Positions 1 to 6,782 of a stretch of DNA of 8,438 nt are shown here, one piece after another; positions within the stretch are counted from its first letter, which is position 1; each line of letters starts with the position of its first letter. The notes beneath the pieces are model-generated. The model ran no database searches. It saw only the letters and a list, made by a program, of their open reading frames with translations, and had not been told where the DNA came from. The stretch lies in contig CAMGAZ010000053.1 of the NCBI GenBank assembly GCA_946008205.1, positions 1-8,438 on the forward strand, in the 5' to 3' direction. Origin of the DNA: an uncultured Clostridium sp. (GTDB lineage: Bacteria; Bacillota; Clostridia; TANB77; CAG-508). Made by a program: the position numbers and the translations under genes.

Positions 1-9
1 GTCACCGAT

Positions 10-750
10 ATGAAAATCGCTGATAACGCATCAATAGATGATAACACCCATGGAGACGGTGAAATCCCTCCCCGCACCGGGCTTACCCCCGATGCCCTCC
101 CCGAAGTTCAAGAGCCAGCCAAGGCTGAGAACTTACAAAGTGGGGTGTCCACCAACAATGTGCCGTCAGGTAAGGTCCTTAAAACTATCAAGCGGAAACC
201 GAAGAATGTTCCTCATTGGTATGCTCTACGTGTCACCTACGGACGCGAAAAGAAGGCATACGATTATTTGGTTGGAAAGGATGTAGAGGCCTACTATCCG
301 ACAATCAAGACCGTCAAGGAAGTTGACGGCAAGCGAAAGACCGTTGAAGAATCTCGTCTTCCCAATATTTTCTTTGCACGTGGAACGGAAGAAGAGATAA
401 AGTCATTTGTTTACGACAACGTAAACCTCCCCCACCTCCGTTTTTATTATCGTCATACTCACGAAGGAGCAAGACTTATCAAAGAACCTCTCATCGTACC
501 AGATTACCAAATAGAGGGTCTGAAGATTATCTGTGCTTCAGAAGCTGAGGATGTCATCATTGTACCACCTGAGATTCAGAAATTTCAGGCAGGTCAGACT
601 GTGCGCGTTATCGATGGAGTGTTTAAGGGAGTTGTAGGGAAAGTTGCACGGTATCATGGACAGCAAAGGGTCGCCATCATCATCGAGGGCCTACCGACCA
701 TAGCGTCCGCATACGTTCCAAGCGCGTTTTTAGAAAGAATAGATTATTAG
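10..750 (+). CDS. UpxY-like transcription antiterminator (NusG paralog)
   Basis: This is probably a specialised NusG paralog that binds RNA polymerase and lets it read through its own long operon. An NGN-type domain starts near residue 69 (HWYALRVTYGREKKA) and continues with the typical YYP and RLPNIFFARG segments. A KOW motif lies at about residues 192-225 (FQAGQTVRVIDGVFKGVVGK), and the protein ends with the family-like VPSAFLERIDY. Residues 1-68 are an extra low-complexity segment rich in Pro, Asp and Asn, which makes the protein longer than the roughly 170-190 residues usual for UpxY. The frame is open to the left edge, so the true start may lie outside the window, and no ribosome binding site can be judged. 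The stop is 7 bases before the next gene, which suggests one transcript. Known UpxY proteins are normally followed by upxZ and capsule genes; neither is seen here. Its G+C content is clearly higher than that of the genes that follow. The family call is strong; regulation of this operon is inferred from position. Confidence 0.9.
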   Translation: MKIADNASIDDNTHGDGEIPPRTGLTPDALPEVQEPAKAENLQSGVSTNNVPSGKVLKTIKRKPKNVPHWYALRVTYGREKKAYDYLVGKDVEAYYPTIKTVKEVDGKRKTVEESRLPNIFFARGTEEEIKSFVYDNVNLPHLRFYYRHTHEGARLIKEPLIVPDYQIEGLKIICASEAEDVIIVPPEIQKFQAGQTVRVIDGVFKGVVGKVARYHGQQRVAIIIEGLPTIASAYVPSAFLERIDY

Positions 751-757
751 CTTCGAT

Positions 758-2161
758 ATGAAACATTTTGTAATTAAAAAAGAACATTATCTTGCAAATT
801 ATGTGTTTGCGGAGAAAAGGAAAGGTTCGTTAAAATATTTATCAAAGGTGTTAATTCTATTATTGACACTTTTTACTTTTAACTGTTTGTATGCTGATCC
901 TATCTTTGTAGAGCTTAATACAAACAAAACAAAAGAGAATGTATCGGTAAATGATAGTATTACTGGTCTTTTAACAAAACACGTAATTATAGCATTTGAT
1001 GATTTCGTTTTGAAGCAATTCAGTAACTACTTATTAGAGGGTTCTATAATAAAGTCAAAATTAAGAAGAGCAATGAGTGATTTAGGACTTAGGCACGGTG
1101 ATTATTATTCACTTGTGAATTTTAGTATTAGTGCATATAATGACGATATTAATGAACTAGTTCGTCCCATAAAAGATTCTAAAGGTAATGAACTTGTTTG
1201 GAGACCTTTTAAAAGTATAGAAGATGTCCTTTCACAAAATGAATGGACTAATATGATTGTTTCCCAAGGGCGTGATTATGTTGGTAGAGGTGCTTTTTCA
1301 CTTCTAACTGGCGCAAAAGCGTATGCGTTAACAACTGTGCCGAGTAAGGATGGCAAAATGGTAAACCGCACCTATTTACTTATGGTTACTGATGACAATT
1401 ATAATGGCAATGATGATTATAACAAAGAATTTTCTACTTTGTGGTACGAAAATCCAAATTGTAGATTAAGCAAAACGGCATTTACTAGTCATTGTAAAAA
1501 TGTTAATCTATTTTATAAATTTCTATATAACAAGAAATACAACATTGCTTCATCCGGTGAACGTTCATATGATGTTCACGTATACGATGTAAATCCTCAG
1601 TCATATGTTGCACTTCCTTCGGTTGTTAATTACCCGGCCAATTTAGGACTTAGACAAATAAATGATGGTTATCAGCTAAATTTTGAATGTAGTACAGTAT
1701 CCCAAGACTACATAATAAAAAAAATGCAGGTTATATATATTGATAATAAAAACCAAGAGCATAAAACAGAATTCGCAAATGATACAACAGTGATTATTAA
1801 TATACCTCATTCTGATATTGGAACGCAAGATTCTTTAAAAGTTTTTTTGCGTGGATGGATACAACAAAACGATAAACTGTATGGAGGATTACTTTTAAGT
1901 CCCGATGATTCTTTATCACAAAGACTGAACGTGTCAATCAAATTAGAACTTAAAAATGAGGCACGACTTTTCGGGATTATCCCTATTCCGTCTTTACTTT
2001 GGTCTTTTACTGATAATACTAATGTTGCAGTTACTGTATGGAGTGTTATATCTATATTACTTCTTATATTATTTATGTGGTGGCTTGTTAGAAAATTAAT
2101 TTTCGATAACACAACCTATCACCCCAATAACAAGCAAATTAAAATAAAAAGAATAAAATAG
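758..2161 (+). CDS. Exported, C-terminally membrane-anchored protein with a possible vWA-like domain
   Basis: The function is unknown. Residues 1-46 look like a signal peptide with a long basic front part, a hydrophobic core at about 31-44 and a likely cleavage after LYA46. C43 is not in a good lipobox, so a lipoprotein is unlikely. Residues 75-225 suggest a von Willebrand A-like fold: a first strand HVIIAFDD (75-82), a middle strand YSLVNFSISAYND, and a late strand YLLMVTDD (206-213) where metal-site aspartates usually sit. The classic DxSxS metal-binding motif is absent (D81-D82-F instead), so metal binding is doubtful. Residues 235 and 246 are cysteines that could pair in the periplasm. 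About 300-420 is beta-rich. A single membrane helix spans about 425-444, followed by a basic 23-residue tail that should face the cytoplasm. No other ATG lies in frame before residue 106, so the first is preferred. The next gene starts 6 bases downstream. Export and anchoring are well supported; the vWA assignment is tentative. Confidence 0.85.
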   Translation: MKHFVIKKEHYLANYVFAEKRKGSLKYLSKVLILLLTLFTFNCLYADPIFVELNTNKTKENVSVNDSITGLLTKHVIIAFDDFVLKQFSNYLLEGSIIKSKLRRAMSDLGLRHGDYYSLVNFSISAYNDDINELVRPIKDSKGNELVWRPFKSIEDVLSQNEWTNMIVSQGRDYVGRGAFSLLTGAKAYALTTVPSKDGKMVNRTYLLMVTDDNYNGNDDYNKEFSTLWYENPNCRLSKTAFTSHCKNVNLFYKFLYNKKYNIASSGERSYDVHVYDVNPQSYVALPSVVNYPANLGLRQINDGYQLNFECSTVSQDYIIKKMQVIYIDNKNQEHKTEFANDTTVIINIPHSDIGTQDSLKVFLRGWIQQNDKLYGGLLLSPDDSLSQRLNVSIKLELKNEARLFGIIPIPSLLWSFTDNTNVAVTVWSVISILLLILFMWWLVRKLIFDNTTYHPNNKQIKIKRIK

Positions 2162-2167
2162 TATTGT

Positions 2168-5100
2168 ATGAAAGCTAAAATAATAAAGTCGGAAGAAATT
2201 GGCGAGATATTGGTTGATCTCACGAATAAAAATAGAGGGACTGCTGCAATTGGAAAGCAATGGTGTATAGAATTGGAGCCCCCAACAGTAAAGAAACTCT
2301 TTCAAAAATTCGGTTTAAAAATAGAGAAGTCTATACAGTTGATATTGACAGATATTAGTGCTCCAGAACTTGTGTGTAAAGAAAATTTAATGAGTGTTAT
2401 TTTTGATGGACGTGAATACACGGGAGGAACCATTATAAATACAACATTAACCATGTTGAATACACCATTCCAAGTTTTTCTAAATACAAATGCAATAATA
2501 GATAGTAAAGAAAAACAGCAGGAAAAAGCAAAAGCTTACCCCGTAACATTTACTATATGTTTGAAAGATTCCGAAAATGACACTATTGTTACGGAACAAC
2601 CGGTTCGGTATTCTGTTGTTTTTCGTGAAGTTAAAACTGTTCCGGAGGTAAAGATAAATATGTTGAATCCTTCATTGGAATATGATGACAAACTTGGTGA
2701 GGTGGAAATTGGAAAACTATCAATAAAGAATGTGTCTCCGTTATATTATTACCCCAATGTTGACATTAATTTGCTTTTTGTAGTTAGGGATCGTGTAACA
2801 GGTTTGAAGTGCGATAATATATACATAAAGTTAAATGATGGAGGTAAAGATAAAATTGAGATTGGGAATATGGGTAAATCCCAAGAGAAGATTTTCAGTA
2901 TTATGGCGAATATGCCACTTATCGGCAATCCAATTAGTCAAGAACATTTCGCTTTTGATATCGTGGCAAGTACCAAATACAATCATGTAGGACAGAGTCG
3001 GGCAAAATTTCAGCTACCTGATTGTGAAACTTCGTTTATAGTATCAAGAAATACAACAAAGCCGCAACTCAAAGTCGAAATGAATTGTGACAGTGATGGG
3101 AATTGGATATATTTGCATAGCGACAAGAATTTTGTTTATGATCTGCCGTGCGTTAGTTATTCCCTTGAAAGTGAATTATTTTGGCCATGTTTCTCTCTAA
3201 AAATATCAAATGTTGCAAAAACAGGCGCACCTGGTGTTGGAGTTGTGATACGTAATTTTAGATGTGTGCCATCTTTGGGTGAATATACTGAAGCACGATT
3301 TGCTCGTAGAAAAACAATAGAACAAGTTTTTAAAACAACAGAAAAAGTTCCTGAACTTTTTAAATTGGAACATTCACAAAGTGAGAATATTGAAGTCGGA
3401 TTTTGTGAGTCTGATATTAAGGGTATTTTCACTCATCATGGAGCCCATCGTGATTATACTTCCGATATTTACTTTGACGTTTCTTTTGAATATTGGGACG
3501 ATAATGCTAATTTAAATTTGTCACTCCTACCAGAATCCAGAATGAAGTCGTTTGAAATAAAGATTAGGGTTCCTGTTTTTCAAAGTGCAAGTTCACAATG
3601 GTTGGGAATTGATTATGGTACATCTGCTATTGTTTGTCGATATGGTAATATTGATATAAATTTGAAGGAGAAGAAGAAAACTCTATTTCCAAATGATGAG
3701 GATCATTATGAGGAAGGAACCCCTTATCTGTCTTCAAATGTAATATTGCGTAATAACCGTAATACTTCTGATGGGATAGAAAATTCAGATCTTTTACGAG
3801 ATTATCCTGCAGACACTAAAGCCCCGGATATCAACAGTTTGGCAGTGACTCTTTCTCCAACCAGTGCTGAGGAAGACCGCAATGTCGACTTTATTCTGCC
3901 ATGTTTAAAAATGCTTGTTGGCTACGAAAAGATTCCAAATATTGAACAGTATGATGGTTTCTCTTATGAACTGAAAGATGATGATGGCAATATTGTCAGT
4001 ACCCCTCTTTATGAAGTTGATGAAAATGGCGATGTGATTAGTTCGGAATTATGTAATGTTGATACGGTAATGTGTGAGGCATATAAAGAATTGTTCACAT
4101 ACTATGTAAAGGAGAAGGTTCCAAACATGTTAATGATGAATAATATAGTGTTAACGGTACCTAATACATTTTCACCAAATCATTTTGAACAATTACGAAA
4201 ACTAATAGATGATAGTTTTACAGGTTATAACATTCGCAATTTGAAATTTATAAGTGAGAGTGATGCTGTTGCGTGTTTCTATCTAAGTCATTGGAGTGAT
4301 ATCAATCATTCCGAGGCTGTAAATCGTACGGATGAAGATATTGAGATTCTTCGTGATTTGGAAAATGTGCTTGTTTTCGATATGGGAGGTGGAACATTGG
4401 ATATTACCTATCTAACACGACATGGTATAAACAATATAGACGTTCGTGGTCGTATGGGTATAGCAAAAGCGGGTAATTATCTAGATGGTTTGCTGGCACA
4501 ACTTATAGCTAAGCGTATTCAACAACTTGAAAAGGTTGTAAAACCAGAACTGATTACTGACACAGAAAGGCTCATTGCTGCAAGAAAACTAAAGGATCTT
4601 ATAAAAAACCAATTAAAACCCAAAATGTCGACAGTTGGAGAAACGATAACCATCAGTCGCAAAGATTTTGGAGACGTTGGTGTTCGTCAAGATTTTATTA
4701 TTAATGTTAACGATATTATTCAAGAACCAAAGTTTCAAGAGTATGTGAAATCATGTACTGTTGATGTCTTGAGAAATTTTATAACATTCTTTAATTTGTA
4801 TAATGAGGATGGTCATGTTGCCATAGACACGGTCATTATTTCTGGTCGTTCTTCAAAATTGCCACAAATTAGGCATGCGTTAATTGATGAATTATGGCAA
4901 ATTATTTCTGGTGGAGAATTTTGTTCTATAGATATGTCATCAGTACTGTCTATAGATAAATCAAAGGACGTTGTTGTTGAGGGGGCATTGTCATATGCGT
5001 CTCGAGATAGCCTTATAGTCAGCTCGGATAATATTATGGCAAACTATGGAGTTATTTATTATGATGCGTTTGGTGCTGCTCACTATCAAGAATTACTAAA

Positions 5101-5500
5101 TCCGCGTAAGGATAAACCGATTTCTAAAACTATTAGTGAGGGAATGACTATCAATTCTTATAAAACTCAAGATATAAAGCTTGATTTATCAGGATGTCAG
5201 AATCGAATGACGGGAGCTGGTAATAATCGAGAAAAAATGTTAACGCTTGTTCAAACATACTCACTTGACACATTAAGAGATTGGGAAAAAGGGCTAAATG
5301 AGTATATAACAATTATGGCAACATACAATATTCCAACTCATATCGATCGTAGTTGTGTAGCACTACATCTTGAAGTTAACAACAAGAATCAGATGCGTTT
5401 ATTTATGAATAAAGGTTTCAGTCAAGCACTTGCACCTGCTCTTATAGATGTTAATAGTGAACTTAATAAGAGAAGTATGTGGCCAGTAAAGTATAAATAA
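2168..5500 (+). CDS. Large Hsp70-like ATPase with N-terminal beta-rich extension
   Basis: This 1110-residue protein has no signal peptide or membrane helix, so it should be cytoplasmic. Residues 1-470 are strand-rich and may form about three beta-sandwich-like domains (roughly 1-150, 155-290, 300-470). An Hsp70/actin-type ATPase domain follows. Phosphate-1 is LGIDYGTS at 479-486. K581 in the KMLVG segment matches the catalytic lysine region (KRLIG in DnaK). TVP at 663-665 precedes connect-1, SESDAVA at 696-702. Phosphate-2 is DMGGGTLD at 738-745, the adenosine motif is SGRSSKLP at 892-899, and connect-2 is EGAL at 938-941. These nucleotide-binding residues look intact, so ATP binding and hydrolysis are likely. 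The ATPase domain is about 460-470 residues instead of about 380, with extra sequence between phosphate-1 and connect-1. The last 165 residues may be a reduced, diverged substrate-binding domain; no helical lid is evident. No J-domain or GrpE partner is encoded in the window. Its flanking membrane proteins suggest an envelope-linked role. The ATPase call is firm; substrate and pathway are unknown. Confidence 0.93.
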   Translation: MKAKIIKSEEIGEILVDLTNKNRGTAAIGKQWCIELEPPTVKKLFQKFGLKIEKSIQLILTDISAPELVCKENLMSVIFDGREYTGGTIINTTLTMLNTPFQVFLNTNAIIDSKEKQQEKAKAYPVTFTICLKDSENDTIVTEQPVRYSVVFREVKTVPEVKINMLNPSLEYDDKLGEVEIGKLSIKNVSPLYYYPNVDINLLFVVRDRVTGLKCDNIYIKLNDGGKDKIEIGNMGKSQEKIFSIMANMPLIGNPISQEHFAFDIVASTKYNHVGQSRAKFQLPDCETSFIVSRNTTKPQLKVEMNCDSDGNWIYLHSDKNFVYDLPCVSYSLESELFWPCFSLKISNVAKTGAPGVGVVIRNFRCVPSLGEYTEARFARRKTIEQVFKTTEKVPELFKLEHSQSENIEVGFCESDIKGIFTHHGAHRDYTSDIYFDVSFEYWDDNANLNLSLLPESRMKSFEIKIRVPVFQSASSQWLGIDYGTSAIVCRYGNIDINLKEKKKTLFPNDEDHYEEGTPYLSSNVILRNNRNTSDGIENSDLLRDYPADTKAPDINSLAVTLSPTSAEEDRNVDFILPCLKMLVGYEKIPNIEQYDGFSYELKDDDGNIVSTPLYEVDENGDVISSELCNVDTVMCEAYKELFTYYVKEKVPNMLMMNNIVLTVPNTFSPNHFEQLRKLIDDSFTGYNIRNLKFISESDAVACFYLSHWSDINHSEAVNRTDEDIEILRDLENVLVFDMGGGTLDITYLTRHGINNIDVRGRMGIAKAGNYLDGLLAQLIAKRIQQLEKVVKPELITDTERLIAARKLKDLIKNQLKPKMSTVGETITISRKDFGDVGVRQDFIINVNDIIQEPKFQEYVKSCTVDVLRNFITFFNLYNEDGHVAIDTVIISGRSSKLPQIRHALIDELWQIISGGEFCSIDMSSVLSIDKSKDVVVEGALSYASRDSLIVSSDNIMANYGVIYYDAFGAAHYQELLNPRKDKPISKTISEGMTINSYKTQDIKLDLSGCQNRMTGAGNNREKMLTLVQTYSLDTLRDWEKGLNEYITIMATYNIPTHIDRSCVALHLEVNNKNQMRLFMNKGFSQALAPALIDVNSELNKRSMWPVKYK

Positions 5501-5531
5501 TAATTTGTTTAATTTAAGTCTAATTGCATAT

Positions 5532-6740
5532 ATGAAATACTATTTGTTTTTAATCATTACACTATTCGGTGTGAAAAATGCTTTGGCGCAAAGCAACGTG
5601 GCAGATAAAAGTAATTGTATCCTTGATTTAAGGAACAATAAGGTTTTGTTAATTGGTAATGATACAATTAAACCGGACAAAAATGACAACATCTTTTCCT
5701 TTCCTGTTACCACAGACATAATTATTAATAAGGTAATGTTACCTGACACCGCTAAAACAAGTCATTCTTTTAAAGTTACATTAAATGGGGAACTTGTTGG
5801 TAAAGAGACAAAAGACAAGAAATCCCATGATCAAGATATACAGTTATCACGATATAATGTATATACGATTTATTGGGGAAATCTTAATTGGAAAATTTGT
5901 TGTACTGACGAATTTACGAAAAAATTCGACCTTGTATTGCTTGATACAACGCAAATCTGTATTAGGACGATAAAAGGAGAAGAAAAACAAGACAGGACTG
6001 AGAAGGGAACTTTTGAATTTAATGATACTTTGATAATCAATTCTGTGAGATTCCCAAAAGAAGGCTTTTTGTCAATAGCATGTAATGGCGACACCATTCT
6101 GCAAAAGAAAGTTAAGAAAATTGAAGATAATTTTGGCTTGCTTTTAAATAAAGGGAATAAATATGTCTTTACAATTGAAGGAAAGAAATGGATTATAGGC
6201 TCTAAAGAAGAAATCAACGATTCTGCTAATGATAGTTCATTGATGTGGGGAATCGTCCTTGGAATAATCATTTCAATTATTTCCTGTGTATTATTCACAA
6301 TAAGAAAATCAATTAAAAGATTCTTTATTCGTCCCAAAATTGAAACTACCAATTGTGGCGTGCGTTTGTCCTATGAGAGTAAAAGTGGAGACATTTACGT
6401 TGGTACTTTTGCATCTCCTGATGGTTTTCACACATTACAAGATGGTCGTTCTGTTTTTGTGGAAAAGAAAACTATAAAGTTGTTTTTCCCTGCAGAGAGT
6501 TTGAGGCTTAAGGATTGTGACAATAATGATATAATTATTAACTGCAAAGGAGATAATCCCCAATGTGCGGATTCTGCATACCCTAATGGTGTTTTCTTTA
6601 TGCCTGATAATACAATTATGTTTGTAGAAAGTTACAGTATAAAGGATATAAAGACAATAGAAACAAAGGAAGCAGAAAGAAAACAAGAATTAGATGTTTC
6701 AGATGAATTAGATAGTACTTCAGGTAAGTGGTATTCATAA
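5532..6740 (+). CDS. Exported single-pass membrane protein with duplicated periplasmic domain
   Basis: I do not recognise this family. The ATG at 5532 is chosen over an upstream in-frame TTG at 5505 because it begins directly with a compact signal peptide, MKYYLFLIITLFGVKNALA, with likely cleavage after A19; this gives 402 residues. The periplasmic part holds two related units, residues 54-122 and 160-222. They share the patterns D/L-IIN-x-V-x-x-P, C/L-NG-E/D, and an ending Y-x-x-x-I/W...W-K/I-I with W120 and W220, which points to an internal duplication. Several cysteines (29, 123, 124, 143, 184) could form disulfides. One membrane helix spans about 237-257, followed by basic residues (RKSIKRFFIR), so the last 135 residues should be cytoplasmic. 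That region contains a motif twice: PDGFHTLQDGRSVFVEKKTIK (296-316, with its repeat at 351-371, PNGVFFMPD...FVE...IK). It starts 31 bases after the Hsp70-like gene and probably belongs to the same complex. Topology is well supported; function is not. Confidence 0.83.
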   Translation: MKYYLFLIITLFGVKNALAQSNVADKSNCILDLRNNKVLLIGNDTIKPDKNDNIFSFPVTTDIIINKVMLPDTAKTSHSFKVTLNGELVGKETKDKKSHDQDIQLSRYNVYTIYWGNLNWKICCTDEFTKKFDLVLLDTTQICIRTIKGEEKQDRTEKGTFEFNDTLIINSVRFPKEGFLSIACNGDTILQKKVKKIEDNFGLLLNKGNKYVFTIEGKKWIIGSKEEINDSANDSSLMWGIVLGIIISIISCVLFTIRKSIKRFFIRPKIETTNCGVRLSYESKSGDIYVGTFASPDGFHTLQDGRSVFVEKKTIKLFFPAESLRLKDCDNNDIIINCKGDNPQCADSAYPNGVFFMPDNTIMFVESYSIKDIKTIETKEAERKQELDVSDELDSTSGKWYS

Positions 6741-6782
6741 CTGAAAGATTAATAAATTTATCAGCTTTATTCAAGTTAATTG

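Noticed and set aside
38..286. 82-codon plus-strand frame inside gene 1
   Set aside because: It overlaps the UpxY-like gene in another frame and its product has no recognisable features.
878..895. Lipoprotein signal in gene 2 at C43
   Set aside because: The residues before the cysteine (TFN) do not fit a lipobox, while LYA at 44-46 fits ordinary signal peptidase cleavage.
5499..5507. Possible Bacteroides -7 promoter box (TAnnTTTG) between genes 3 and 4
   Set aside because: The TTTG is present, but the TA at the required spacing is not (AT instead), and no -33 element is evident inside the upstream gene.
5505..5531. TTG start giving nine extra residues on the second membrane protein
   Set aside because: The extension adds a segment ahead of an otherwise ordinary signal peptide, and the ATG at 5532 is the better start.
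5870..6352. 160-codon open frame on the minus strand
   Set aside because: It lies wholly inside a well-supported exported membrane protein gene and shows no recognisable domain; it is expected as a shadow in AT-rich sequence.
6752..6761. Ten-base perfect palindrome ATAAATTTAT between genes 4 and 5
   Set aside because: It has no loop, no G or C pairs and no T-tract, so it is neither a convincing terminator nor an operator; such palindromes are common by chance at this base composition.
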